Below are positions 1 through 10,033 of a stretch of 12,840 bases of DNA, piece after piece. The DNA comes from Collinsella aerofaciens (GTDB lineage: Bacteria; Actinomycetota; Coriobacteriia; Coriobacteriales; Coriobacteriaceae): contig JAUUSS010000067.1 of the NCBI GenBank assembly GCA_030841765.1, positions 1 to 12,840 on the forward strand, in the 5' to 3' direction. Position numbers and translations under genes: made by a program. The notes under the pieces were generated by a model. The model worked only from the letters and a program-made list of their open reading frames with translations, made no database searches and was not told the DNA's origin. Positions within the stretch are counted from its first letter, which is position 1. Every line of letters begins with the position of its first letter.

Positions 1-2759
1 ACATGCTCTTTGCACTGTTGCGCGAGCAGGGTTGTGCGTCGGTGCGCTGCGCCTGTGAGACCACCAACTGCGGCCTGTGCACGGTGTGGCTCGACGGCGA
101 CCCGGTGCTGAGCTGCTCGGTTCCCGCCGCTCGCGTCGAGGGCCACACCATCACCACGCTCGAGGGCCTCAAAGCCGAGTCTGAGGCGCTGGCCCGTGCG
201 ATGGCTGCCGAAGGCGCCGAGCAGTGCGGTTTTTGCGCCCCCGGTCTTATCATGAACGTGCTGGCGCTTGCCCGCGCCGCCAAGGAGGACCCGAGCCTCG
301 TCGCCACGCGCGAGGAGCTCTCGCGCCAGCTCGCCGGCAACCTCTGCCGTTGCAGTGGCTACGAAAGCCAGCTGCGCGCCATTGTGCGCTTCCTCAACGA
401 GTCCGGCGTGCAGGTGGGCTTCGAGATGCCCGAGCTGCCCGTCAACGACACCAGCTGCGACGGCGTCTCCTACAAGCAGATTACCCACAAGCAGCCCAAG
501 AAGGACTCGAAGGCCCTGCTCGAGGGTCGTCCCGTCTACACGGGCGACATGGTGCCCGCCGGCGCCCTGATCGTCAAGCTCAAGCGCAGCCCGTATGCCC
601 GCGCCAAGATCCGCTCCATCGATACGTCGCGCGCCCTGAAGGTGCCCGGCGTGGTGGGCGTCTACACCTACGAGGACGTGCCCAAGCGCCGCTTTACCAT
701 CGCCGGCCAGAGCTATCCGCAGCCGAGTCCCTACGACCGCCTGATCCTCGAGAACCTCGTCCGTTACCAAAACGAGGAGGTTGCGATCGTCGCCGCCGAG
801 ACCGAGGAGGCCGCCGACAAGGCGCTCAAGCTCATCAAGGTCGACTACGAGGTGCTCGAGCCCCTGCTCGACTTTACCCAGGCACTCGATAACGAAATCG
901 TGGTCCACCCCGAGGGCGACGTGACCTTTATGTTCCCGCAGGGCGGCGACGTTCCGCGCAACCTGGTGTGCAGCGGTACCAGCGATTATGGCGACCTGGA
1001 CGAGGCCTTCGCCCAGAGCGACATTGTCTTTACCCGCACTTACACCAGCCAGGCCACGCAGACCGCACCCATGGAAACCTTCCGCGCCTTCGCGACGACC
1101 GACGCGTTCGGGCGTATCTCGGTGACCACCTCCACGCAGGTGCCCTTCCATGTGCGCCGCATGGTCGCGCAGTCGCTCGATATCCCGCAGTCGCAGGTGC
1201 AGGTCATTAAGCCGCGCATCGGCGGCGGCTTTGGCTCCAAGCAGACGGGCTGCTGCGAGATCTTTGTGGCATTCGTTACCCAGCAGACCGGCCGTCCGAG
1301 CTACTGCTGCTACACCCGCGAGGAGACCATCACTGCGGGCAACTCGCGCCATCAGATGCAGATGACCGTTAAGCTGGGCGCCATGAACGACGGCACCATC
1401 ACGGCCATCGACCTGCATACGCTGTCCAACGCTGGTGCGTATGGCGAGCATGCCACCACGACGATCGGCCTTTCGGGCCACAAGAGCCTGCCCATCTACA
1501 ACCACGTGAAGGCGAGCCGCTTTAGCTGGGACGCCGTCTACACCAATACCAACCGCGGCGGCGCGTATCGCGGCTACGGTGCCACCCAGGGCCAGTTTGC
1601 CGTGGAGAGTGCCGTCAACGAGCTCGCCGACATGCTGCACATGGACCCCGCCGACCTGCGCCTTAAGAACATGGTTCACGAGGGCGAGATTATGCCGCAG
1701 TACTACAACGAGAAGCTCAACGCCTGCGCGCTCGACCGCTGCCTGCTGCGCGCGATGGACATGATCGGCTGGCGCGATAAGCCGCTGGCCGTGGACCTGG
1801 GCGACCGCGTGCGTGCTCTGGGCTGTGCGCTCACCATGCAGGGCTCGGGCATTTCCAACGTGGACATCGCCGGCATCGACATGCGCCTGGAAGAGGACGG
1901 CTTCATTACCATCGGCACCGGCGCCACCGATAACGGCATGGGCGTCGATACGATTCTGGCGCAGATTGCCGCCGAGGAGCTGGGCGTGGAGAGCTCGCTC
2001 ATTGTGGTGCGCGGCGTGGACACCGACGTGTCGCCGTTCGACGCCGGCTCGTACGCGAGCTCGGGTACGTACGTGACGGGCCTTGCCGCCAAGAACGCCG
2101 CGACCGAGCTGCGTGAGAAGATCTGCGCCAAGGCCGCCCAGATGTGGGACGTGGACGCCACCGATGTGGTCTTCGATGGCCAGTACGTGCGCCTGTCCGA
2201 CGAGCGTGCCGCGCGCGAGCAGAACCGCTACCTCACGCTGCGCGACTTTGCCAACCTGTGCGTCAAGAACATCGCGGGCGGCGACGCGCTCACCTCGCAT
2301 GCCTCTGCCTGCCTGCCCGTTTCGCCCCCGCCGTTTATGGCCGGCATTGCCGAGGTCGAGGTCGACAAGGCCACCGGCAAGGTGACTGTGGTGGACTATG
2401 CGGCGGCCGTCGACTGTGGCACTGTGATCAACGAGGCGCTCGCGCGCGTCCAGGCCGAGGGCGGCATTGCCCAGGGTATCGGTCACGCGCTCTACGAGAT
2501 CGTCGAGCACGATGAGCGCGGTCGTCTGCGCACCGGCAACTTTATGAGCTACAAGCTGCCCACGCGCCTGGATATCGGCAGCATCCGCGTGGCCTTTGAG
2601 CCGAGCTACGAGCCGACGGGTCCGTTTGGTGCCAAGTCGATCGGCGAGGTCGTCATCAACACGCCGCTCGCCGCCGTTGCCTCGGCTGTGGCGCACGCCA
2701 CCGGCCACCAGGTGCGCTCGCTGCCGATCACGCCCGAGAAGGCCCTGCTGGGGGAGTAG
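1..2759 (+). CDS. Molybdenum hydroxylase, fused 2Fe-2S and molybdopterin domains (xanthine dehydrogenase-like), 5'-truncated by window edge
   Basis: Numbering starts at the Met codon at base 3, which is internal: family members carry roughly 20-30 further residues before the first cluster, so the true start lies left of the window. The N-terminal ferredoxin-like domain has C18-x4-C23-x2-C26-x11-C38. The second cluster domain has C75-x2-C78 and C115-x-C117 in a CRCSGY motif. From about residue 175 the molybdopterin domain runs to the end, with GGGFGSK at 407-413, a substrate-channel Arg near 523 (GGAYRGYG) and the presumed catalytic base Glu882 in GAKSIGE. These proteins hydroxylate purines or aldehydes using water and pass electrons through the iron-sulfur clusters. 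No FAD domain is present in this chain, so a separate flavoprotein or ferredoxin partner is expected. The RIGGGFGSKQ and NAGAYGEH segments resemble selenium-dependent xanthine dehydrogenases (inference); an aldehyde oxidoreductase is the alternative. It ends at a TAG followed by palindromes, not a clear terminator. Confidence 0.88.
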   Translation, partial: MLFALLREQGCASVRCACETTNCGLCTVWLDGDPVLSCSVPAARVEGHTITTLEGLKAESEALARAMAAEGAEQCGFCAPGLIMNVLALARAAKEDPSLVATREELSRQLAGNLCRCSGYESQLRAIVRFLNESGVQVGFEMPELPVNDTSCDGVSYKQITHKQPKKDSKALLEGRPVYTGDMVPAGALIVKLKRSPYARAKIRSIDTSRALKVPGVVGVYTYEDVPKRRFTIAGQSYPQPSPYDRLILENLVRYQNEEVAIVAAETEEAADKALKLIKVDYEVLEPLLDFTQALDNEIVVHPEGDVTFMFPQGGDVPRNLVCSGTSDYGDLDEAFAQSDIVFTRTYTSQATQTAPMETFRAFATTDAFGRISVTTSTQVPFHVRRMVAQSLDIPQSQVQVIKPRIGGGFGSKQTGCCEIFVAFVTQQTGRPSYCCYTREETITAGNSRHQMQMTVKLGAMNDGTITAIDLHTLSNAGAYGEHATTTIGLSGHKSLPIYNHVKASRFSWDAVYTNTNRGGAYRGYGATQGQFAVESAVNELADMLHMDPADLRLKNMVHEGEIMPQYYNEKLNACALDRCLLRAMDMIGWRDKPLAVDLGDRVRALGCALTMQGSGISNVDIAGIDMRLEEDGFITIGTGATDNGMGVDTILAQIAAEELGVESSLIVVRGVDTDVSPFDAGSYASSGTYVTGLAAKNAATELREKICAKAAQMWDVDATDVVFDGQYVRLSDERAAREQNRYLTLRDFANLCVKNIAGGDALTSHASACLPVSPPPFMAGIAEVEVDKATGKVTVVDYAAAVDCGTVINEALARVQAEGGIAQGIGHALYEIVEHDERGRLRTGNFMSYKLPTRLDIGSIRVAFEPSYEPTGPFGAKSIGEVVINTPLAAVASAVAHATGHQVRSLPITPEKALLGE

Positions 2760-2796
2760 ACGAGGCGACGCATCCGCCGCTCTTTGCCTAGCCCGG

Positions 2797-2967
2797 GGAA
2801 ACTGCAGCCCACTTTTCGACCGAATTGTGGGCTGCAGTTTCCGTTTGAGGCCCTCGGCGGAAAGTGCATCCCGGAATAGGGGCTCAAAACGGGTTGCAGT
2901 TTCCGGTTGATGGCTATAGCGGAAGCCGCATCCCATTCCGAGGCCCCAAGCTGGGACACGCTTTCCG
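2797..2967. repeat. Tandem array of three related imperfect palindromes (REP-like)
   Basis: Three hairpins follow one another. Unit 1 pairs 2797-2812 with 2827-2842, 16 of 16 bases. Unit 2 pairs 2858-2873 with 2890-2905, 14 of 16. Unit 3 pairs 2920-2935 with 2952-2967, 12 Watson-Crick pairs plus one G-U of 16. The left arms share a pattern like CGGAAAnTGCATCCC, so the units appear to be diverged copies of one sequence. Each unit is 46-48 bases with a 14-16 base loop. No strong T-run follows any unit, so they are not typical terminators, although unit 1 could still protect or end the upstream transcript. They resemble repetitive extragenic palindromes; membership of a genome-wide family is an inference. 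Confidence 0.75.
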
Positions 2968-3005
2968 GCGCATGGCCAGCACCGCCAGACTGCCGAGTCG
3001 CACCG

Positions 3006-3074
3006 AAGTTGCGGTGGAATAGTTCCTGTTTTGGAGGACTGGAGCCCCAAACAGGAACTATTTCACCGCAACTT
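3006..3074 (+). repeat. Dispersed long palindrome, copy 1
   Basis: The arms 3006-3031 and 3049-3074 pair over 26 positions with a single G-U (G3017 with T3063 in the plus-strand RNA) and enclose a 17-base loop. A second copy occurs at 11392-11458 in the opposite orientation. Shared features are the arm GTTGCGGTGGAATAGTTCC, its complement, and part of the loop (CTnGAnCCC followed by A-rich bases). It lies between the xdh-like gene and tRNA-Leu. No T-run follows the hairpin, so a role in termination is possible but not shown. Confidence 0.85.
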
Positions 3075-3147
3075 ATGAGATGGGATGCCTTGCGCTCGTG
3101 GTGAGGTCGTGAGCTAAAAACGTGTGCGTGCGCTTGCCGTTCGTATC

Positions 3148-3156
3148 TGCTATCAT
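3148..3156 (+). promoter_or_regulatory. Probable extended -10 promoter of tRNA-Leu
   Basis: TGCTATCAT matches an extended -10 element (TGn then TATCAT) and ends 19 bases before the mature tRNA 5' end, which would give a short leader. No convincing -35 hexamer stands at 16-18 bases; a TTGCCG at 3134-3139 is too close. Confidence 0.45.
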
Positions 3157-3175
3157 TCCTAGTCTGTGCGCTCAT

Positions 3176-3259
3176 GCGGGCGTGGCGGAATTGGTAGACG
3201 CGCCAGATTTAGGTTCTGGTGGGATTCCCGTGAAGGTTCGAGTCCTTTCGCCCGCACCA
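3176..3259 (+). tRNA. tRNA-Leu (anticodon UAG)
   Basis: An 84-base cloverleaf with encoded CCA. The acceptor stem is GCGGGCG (3176-3182) pairing with CGCCCGC (3249-3255), then discriminator A3256 and CCA at 3257-3259. The anticodon stem is CCAGA/TCTGG (3203-3207 and 3215-3219) around a 7-base loop; the anticodon TAG is at 3210-3212 and reads CUN leucine codons. The T arm is GAAGG-TTCGAGT-CCTTT with one G-U pair. A long variable arm (GGGATTCCC) marks it as a class II tRNA, as expected for leucine. The discriminator A is also typical of tRNA-Leu. Confidence 0.97.
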
Positions 3260-3296
3260 ACGCATCTGCGTCGGCCCTGGCCGTCGCGACACTTTG

Positions 3297-3326
3297 TTGC
3301 ATAAAGGTACCAGCACCTCAGATAAG
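3297..3326 (+). promoter_or_regulatory. Weak candidate promoter for tig
   Basis: TTGCAT at 3297-3302 and GATAAG at 3321-3326 are separated by 18 bases, and would start transcription about 20 bases before the tig start codon. Both hexamers are poor matches to consensus. Read-through from the tRNA is an alternative because no strong terminator lies between 3260 and 3350. Confidence 0.25.
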
Positions 3327-3350
3327 CTGGGCAGTATGAGGAGGAACGTG

Positions 3351-4649
3351 TTGAACATCACCGCTTCTGACGTCAAGGACGCCAAGCTCACCGCTACGGT
3401 CACCATCCCGGCCGCCGACGTCGACGCCGCGATCAAGAAGGCCTACAAGGACACCGCCAAGAAGTACCGCTTCCCGGGCTTCCGCGCCGGTAAGGCCCCC
3501 CGTCCGGTCATCGACTCCGCTCTTGGCGCCGAGGCTACCCTCGCTCAGGCCACCAACGACCTGATCGCCGCCAACGAGCCCGCCGTCCTCAACGAGCTGG
3601 ACATCGTCCCCACCAAGAGCGGTGACTACAAGGAGCTCGACCTCGCCAAGGATCACGAGGACTACACCTACACCGTCGAGTTCTCCCTGCGTCCCGCCGC
3701 TGAGCTCTCCTCCTTCGACGCCGTCGAGATCGAGATGCCCCCTGCGGAGGTCACCGAGTCCGAGATCAACAACCAGGTCGAGATGCTCCTCAACTACCGT
3801 GCCACCTTCGAGGACGTCGAGGGTCGCGCCGTCGAGGCCGAGGACTACGTCACCGTCGACCTCAAGGCCGTCGAGAACGCCGACAACTTTGCCGCCGAGG
3901 GCCGTATGCTCATCGCCGGTAGCGACAGCAACCCCAAGGAGTTCAATGAGGCCCTGATCGGCGCTAACGTTGACGACGTCAAGACCGTCACCTGGACCGA
4001 CGAGGTCGAGGAGGGCGAGGAGGCCGAGACCCACACCGTCGAGGTCACCGTCAAGGGCATCAAGGTCCGCAACACCCCCGAGCTCACCGACGAGCTCGTC
4101 AAGTCCGACTTTGGCTTCGACAGCATCGACGCTATGCGCGACGCCATCAAGATCGAGATCGAGCAGGACAAGGCTTCTCGCCTTCCGGCCGAGAAGGAGA
4201 ACCGTTGCGTCTCCGCTCTCGCCGAGCGTCTGCAGCTCGACGAGATGGACGCCGACTACGAGCAGTCCGTCTTTGAGGAGCTTGGCCAGAACTTCCTGTC
4301 CAACCTCGCTGCCCGCGGCATGACCCTGGACACCTGGCTGCCCGCTTCCGGCCTGACCATGGAGCAGTTCATCGGCGACCTGCACAAGCAGGCCAACGAC
4401 GTTGCCCGTGAGTCCCTGGCTCTGGACGCCCTCGCCCGTGAGCTCAAGATCGAGGTCACCGAGGACGACATCAACGCCGAGTTCGAGAAGGCCGGCGTCA
4501 AGGACGTCGAGGCTTCCAAGGCCGAGTTCATCGCCGATGGCCGCATGCCTGCCGTCCGCGAGTCCATCCGTCGCTCCAAGGCCGTCGACCACCTGGTCGA
4601 GAACGCCAAGGTGACCGAGGTCGACGAGACCGCCAAGGACGCCGAGTAA
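3351..4649 (+). CDS. tig: Trigger factor, ribosome-associated chaperone and prolyl isomerase
   Basis: The 432-residue product equals the usual trigger factor length. The N-terminal ribosome-binding domain holds the signature GFRAGKAP at residues 43-50, the position expected from E. coli, where the loop docks on ribosomal protein L23 at the exit tunnel. An FKBP-type peptidyl-prolyl isomerase domain spans roughly 160-240, and the rest is the helical chaperone domain. I chose the TTG at 3351: AGGAGG at 3339-3344 lies six bases upstream, and this start puts the signature at its standard place. The in-frame ATG at 3336 precedes the Shine-Dalgarno sequence, and GTG at 3348 is only three bases from it. 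Codon use is extremely biased to C-ending codons, as in highly expressed genes. It leads the tig-clpP-clpX cluster but is separated from clpP by 162 bases containing a hairpin. Confidence 0.96.
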   Translation: MNITASDVKDAKLTATVTIPAADVDAAIKKAYKDTAKKYRFPGFRAGKAPRPVIDSALGAEATLAQATNDLIAANEPAVLNELDIVPTKSGDYKELDLAKDHEDYTYTVEFSLRPAAELSSFDAVEIEMPPAEVTESEINNQVEMLLNYRATFEDVEGRAVEAEDYVTVDLKAVENADNFAAEGRMLIAGSDSNPKEFNEALIGANVDDVKTVTWTDEVEEGEEAETHTVEVTVKGIKVRNTPELTDELVKSDFGFDSIDAMRDAIKIEIEQDKASRLPAEKENRCVSALAERLQLDEMDADYEQSVFEELGQNFLSNLAARGMTLDTWLPASGLTMEQFIGDLHKQANDVARESLALDALARELKIEVTEDDINAEFEKAGVKDVEASKAEFIADGRMPAVRESIRRSKAVDHLVENAKVTEVDETAKDAE

Positions 4650-4701
4650 TTCTCGCCACCTTGCCCGCGAGCGCATGCGTGCGCCCGTGATGGGGTAAAG
4701 T

Positions 4702-4707
4702 TATAAA
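4702..4707 (+). promoter_or_regulatory. Candidate -10 element upstream of clpP
   Basis: TATAAA lies in a locally AT-rich patch after tig. No good -35 is visible at 16-18 bases. If used, the start near 4714 gives a leader of about 100 bases that contains the 4726-4766 hairpin. I saw no CIRCE-type repeat or clear CtsR-type direct repeat nearby. Confidence 0.3.
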
Positions 4708-4725
4708 CCGGTTATCCGGTCGCTT

Positions 4726-4766
4726 CGTACGGTGCCAGCCAATGCATAGCATGCGGGCACCGTACG
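4726..4766 (+). other. Perfect 11-bp hairpin between tig and clpP
   Basis: CGTACGGTGCC (4726-4736) pairs with GGCACCGTACG (4756-4766) around a 19-base loop that itself contains a GCAT/ATGC mini-stem (4744-4747 with 4751-4754). It is followed by TTTGTCT, a weak T-run. It may end the tig transcript or be a structured clpP leader; the sequence does not decide. Confidence 0.6.
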
Positions 4767-4811
4767 TTTGTCTAGAACCACTATTGGTCCGTAAGAGAAA
4801 TGGAGATGCGT

Positions 4812-5432
4812 ATGATCGCCAAGTTCGATTCCGCCCTCGTGCCATACGTTATCGAGCAGACGCCGCGCGGCGAGCGCAGCTACGATATCTATTCGCGCCT
4901 GCTCAACGACCGCATCATCTTCTTGGGCGAGGAGATCAACTCCGTCAGCGCCAACCTGGTCGTTGCCCAGCTGCTGCATCTTGAGAGCCAGGATGCCGAG
5001 AAGGATATCTCGCTCTACATCAATTCGCCCGGCGGCGAGGTCTACTCCGGTCTGGCGATTCTGGACACCATGAACTTCATTAAGCCGCAGGTCTCCACCA
5101 TTTGCGTCGGTATGGCCGCGTCTATGGCCGCCGTGCTGCTTTCGGCCGGCGCCAAGGGCAAGCGCTTCTGCCTGCCGCACTCCAAGGTCATGATTCACCA
5201 GCCCAGCGGCGGTGCCCAGGGCCAGCAGACCGAGATCGAGATCGTGGCCGAGGAGATCAAGAAGACCCGCCGCGAGCTCAACCAGATCCTGTCCGACGCC
5301 TCGGGCCAGCCCATCGAGAAGGTCCAGGCCGATACCGAGCGTGACAACTACCTGACCGCTGCCGAGGCCCTCGACTACGGCCTGATCGACCGTATCGTCA
5401 CCTCGCGCGACCTCGCCGCGAAGGATGCCTAG
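4812..5432 (+). CDS. clpP: ATP-dependent Clp protease proteolytic subunit ClpP
   Basis: This is the serine peptidase barrel that degrades unfolded proteins fed into it by ClpX or ClpC-type unfoldases. The catalytic triad is visible: Ser104 in GMAASMAAV, His129 in MIHQPSGG and Asp178 in DTERDNY. The oxyanion-side SPGG is at 72-75 and the N-terminal block [13 protein letters not shown] is canonical. With the ATG at 4812 the product has 206 residues; GGAG at 4802-4805 lies six bases upstream. ATGs at 4800 and 4806 are in frame but have poorer ribosome-binding sites. The stop codon is one base from the chosen clpX start, so translation is probably coupled and the two are co-transcribed. Confidence 0.95.
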   Translation: MIAKFDSALVPYVIEQTPRGERSYDIYSRLLNDRIIFLGEEINSVSANLVVAQLLHLESQDAEKDISLYINSPGGEVYSGLAILDTMNFIKPQVSTICVGMAASMAAVLLSAGAKGKRFCLPHSKVMIHQPSGGAQGQQTEIEIVAEEIKKTRRELNQILSDASGQPIEKVQADTERDNYLTAAEALDYGLIDRIVTSRDLAAKDA

Positions 5433-5433
5433 G

Positions 5434-6846
5434 ATGGCAGGTAACATGCAGGACAACTTTGACGAGAACGGCAACCCCATCCGCTGCTCCTTCTGCGGAA
5501 AAGAGCAGGGCCAGGTCCGTCGTCTCGTAAAGGGCCCGACCAACATCTTTATCTGCGACGAGTGCGTCGCCGCCTGCTCCGAGATCCTTGAGGAGTCGCT
5601 GGCTTCGGACTTTATGGACGCCGCCCGCAACGGCAATCTCCCGGGTTTCCTCAACGATCACGGGCAGGCTGCGTCCCAGCCCGCCGTTGACCCCGAGGCC
5701 GAGGGCTTTGAGCTCGAGGACGACCGTCAGGTCATCACGCACGTGCCGACGCCGCACGAGATCTATGACGAGCTTTCGGCCTATGTCATGGGTCAAGAGG
5801 ACGCCAAGCGCGCCATGTCGGTGGCCGTGTACAACCACTACCGCCGCGTGATCGAGGGCGGTGCCGCGGTGTCCGCCTTTGACGAGGCCTCGGGCATGGG
5901 CGGCCAGTTTGACGATGACATGGACGAGGTGGAGCTCGCCAAGTCCAATATTTTGCTGCTCGGCCCCACCGGTACCGGCAAGACGTTGCTGGCCCAGACG
6001 CTCGCGCGCATCCTCGAGGTGCCGTTTGCCATCGCCGACGCCACCGCGCTCACCGAGGCTGGTTACGTTGGCGAGGACGTGGAGAACATCCTGCTCAAGC
6101 TCATCAACGCGGCCGATGGCGATATCGAGCGCGCGCAGGTGGGCATCATCTACGTCGACGAGATCGACAAGATCGCCCGCAAGGCCGAGAACCTCTCCAT
6201 CACCCGAGATGTTTCGGGCGAGGGCGTTCAGCAGGCGCTGCTTAAGATTCTTGAGGGCACGGTGGCCAGCGTTCCGCCCACCGGCGGCCGCAAGCATCCC
6301 CAGCAGGAGCTGCTGCAGATCGACACGACGAACATCCTGTTTATCTGCGGCGGTGCCTTTGTGGGCCTGGATAAGATCATTGCTGATCGCGTGGGCAACA
6401 AGGGCGTGGGCTTTAACTCCGAGATCGCCGGCCCCACCTCGGTCGACGAGAACGACCTGCTGCGCCAGGTGCTCCCGCAGGACCTCAACGCCTTTGGCAT
6501 GATCCCCGAGTTTGTGGGACGTACGCCCGTCGTCACCCAGACGCAGGCGCTCGACGAGGACGACCTGGTGTCGATTCTGACCGAGCCCAAGAACGCCGTG
6601 GTGCGCCAGTACCGCAAGATGTTCCAGCTCGAGGACGTCGATCTTGAGTTCGAGGACGCGGCCCTGCACGAGATCGCCCGTATGGCGCTTGCCCGCAAGA
6701 CCGGCGCCCGCGGCCTGCGTTCCATCTGCGAGGACGTGCTGCAGCAGACGATGTTCGACCTTCCCAGCGAGGAGGGTGTTTCCAAGGTCATCGTGACCGA
6801 AGCCTCCGTAAAGGGCGAAGAACAGCCCCAGCGCATCTACGGCTAA
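5434..6846 (+). CDS. clpX: ATP-dependent Clp protease ATP-binding subunit ClpX
   Basis: An AAA+ unfoldase that recognises substrates and threads them into ClpP. Counting from the ATG at 5434 (470 residues), the N-terminal zinc-binding domain has C18-x2-C21 and C41-x2-C44. Walker A is GPTGTGKT (177-184), pore loop 1 is GYVG (210-213), Walker B is in IIYVDEID (238-245), the RKH loop is 286-288 and sensor 2 is GARGLR (424-429). The ClpP-docking tripeptide is VGF (325-327), corresponding to the IGF loop, so it should bind the adjacent ClpP. An acidic, glycine-rich stretch at 142-170 precedes Walker A. AAGGA at 5421-5425 lies eight bases before this start; ATGs at 5425 and 5446 are alternatives. 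A strong terminator follows. Confidence 0.96.
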   Translation: MAGNMQDNFDENGNPIRCSFCGKEQGQVRRLVKGPTNIFICDECVAACSEILEESLASDFMDAARNGNLPGFLNDHGQAASQPAVDPEAEGFELEDDRQVITHVPTPHEIYDELSAYVMGQEDAKRAMSVAVYNHYRRVIEGGAAVSAFDEASGMGGQFDDDMDEVELAKSNILLLGPTGTGKTLLAQTLARILEVPFAIADATALTEAGYVGEDVENILLKLINAADGDIERAQVGIIYVDEIDKIARKAENLSITRDVSGEGVQQALLKILEGTVASVPPTGGRKHPQQELLQIDTTNILFICGGAFVGLDKIIADRVGNKGVGFNSEIAGPTSVDENDLLRQVLPQDLNAFGMIPEFVGRTPVVTQTQALDEDDLVSILTEPKNAVVRQYRKMFQLEDVDLEFEDAALHEIARMALARKTGARGLRSICEDVLQQTMFDLPSEEGVSKVIVTEASVKGEEQPQRIYG

Positions 6847-6867
6847 ACCAGCCTAAAACGTGTTTGC

Positions 6868-6910
6868 AAATAGCCTCCGACCACCCGCGGTCGGAGGCTA
6901 TTTTATATAT
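6868..6910 (+). terminator. Rho-independent terminator of clpP-clpX
   Basis: A perfect 15-bp stem (6868-6882 with 6889-6903) has a six-base loop ACCCGC and a GC-rich core ATAGCCTCCGACC, and runs into TTTTATATATA. It starts 22 bases after the clpX stop. Confidence 0.93.
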
Positions 6911-6932
6911 ACGCAATAACCCCAACTACCTG

Positions 6933-6941
6933 TGTTATTCT
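6933..6941 (+). promoter_or_regulatory. Candidate extended -10 promoter for valS
   Basis: TGTTATTCT fits an extended -10 (TGn plus TATTCT) in AT-rich sequence just after the clpX terminator. No -35 consensus is visible. Transcription would start near 6948 and give a leader of about 110 bases before the valS ATG. Confidence 0.4.
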
Positions 6942-6997
6942 GTGTGTTTGTTTAAGCCTCAGCGAAGTCATATCAGACTGAAGTAATCGATACCTAA

Positions 6998-7037
6998 GGG
7001 GAGGAATGCAGGCCCTGGTGGGCCTACATTCCTCCCC
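6998..7037 (+). promoter_or_regulatory. Strong leader hairpin upstream of valS
   Basis: Bases 6998-7015 pair with 7020-7037 at 17 of 18 positions (one C-A mismatch, 7009 with 7026) around the tetraloop TGGT. The left arm contains GGGGAGG, a Shine-Dalgarno-like sequence, and the right arm contains its complement CCTCCCC. No T-run follows, so it is not a terminator. The actual valS ribosome-binding site AGGGAG (7046-7051) lies just outside the stem. A regulatory role is an inference. Confidence 0.7.
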
Positions 7038-7057
7038 GGCGGGACAGGGAGAGATAT

Positions 7058-9754
<2,697 letters not shown>

Positions 9755-9773
9755 ATTGCGCTGAGGGGCGCGT

Positions 9774-9874
9774 CCCGACGCTTTGCTCGCTACTGCGGAC
9801 AGTCCTGCGCAAGACGGACAGCACATTAAGTGCTGTCCTTTGCGTGCGGAACTTGTATCGAGCAAAGCGTCGGG
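9774..9874. repeat. Nested inverted repeat downstream of valS
   Basis: The outer arms CCCGACGCTTTGCTCG (9774-9789) and its exact complement (9859-9874) pair over 16 bases. Inside, GGACAGCAC (9816-9824) pairs perfectly with GTGCTGTCC (9830-9838) around the loop ATTAA, and GCGCAA/TTGCGT (9807-9812 and 9840-9845) extends this stem. A T-run of three follows the inner stem. It may end valS transcription or be a mobile palindromic element or structured RNA; nothing in it is protein-coding. Confidence 0.7.
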
Positions 9875-9919
9875 CCGCTCCTAGTTCGTTTACGTGGTTG
9901 TTTGCAACTGGCGTGTTAG

Positions 9920-9937
9920 GGCCACTTGGTTGTGGCC
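9920..9937. other. Small perfect hairpin in the valS-folC gap
   Basis: GGCCAC (9920-9925) pairs with GTGGCC (9932-9937) around TTGGTT. It lies in T- and G-rich intergenic sequence. Its function is unknown and it may be incidental. Confidence 0.35.
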
Positions 9938-9980
9938 TTGATTCTGCTGCAAAGCGGTGTTTGGCTGACATTTTGAATGG

Positions 9981-10012
9981 GAGGGGCTCGTTGTTGATTC
10001 GGGCCTCTTTTT
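9981..10012 (+). terminator. Terminator-like hairpin immediately upstream of folC
   Basis: GAGG-GG-CTCG (9981-9990) pairs with CGGGCCTC (10000-10007), leaving a two-base bulge and a nine-base loop, and is followed directly by TTTTT (10008-10012). It ends 21 bases before the chosen folC start. It could stop read-through from valS or act as an attenuator in a folC leader; the stem is of moderate strength. Confidence 0.5.
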
Positions 10013-10033
10013 ATGTTGAGGGGACTTTGGGTT

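Noticed and set aside
3..5. The ATG at base 3 as the true start of the molybdenum hydroxylase
   Set aside because: The first cluster cysteine would lie only 18 residues in, whereas family members have a longer beta-grasp N-terminus. No ribosome-binding site can be seen, so the gene continues off the left edge.
2606..3175. A minus-strand open frame spanning the palindrome region after the xdh-like gene
   Set aside because: It runs through all four hairpins and into the xdh-like gene, with no family resemblance. The repeats explain the region better.
3176..3259. tRNA-Leu as an integration site of a mobile element
   Set aside because: No integrase gene and no repeated 3' tRNA fragment is seen in the window; housekeeping genes follow directly.
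3318..4676. A 452-residue open frame antisense to tig
   Set aside because: Its leucine/valine/glycine/aspartate-rich repetitive content is what the reverse complement of strongly C-ending codons gives. tig on the plus strand has all family motifs.
6942..7057. T-box riboswitch upstream of valS
   Set aside because: The leader is short and lacks the T-box bulge sequence (TGGNACC-type) and a terminator/antiterminator pair; only a single strong hairpin is present.
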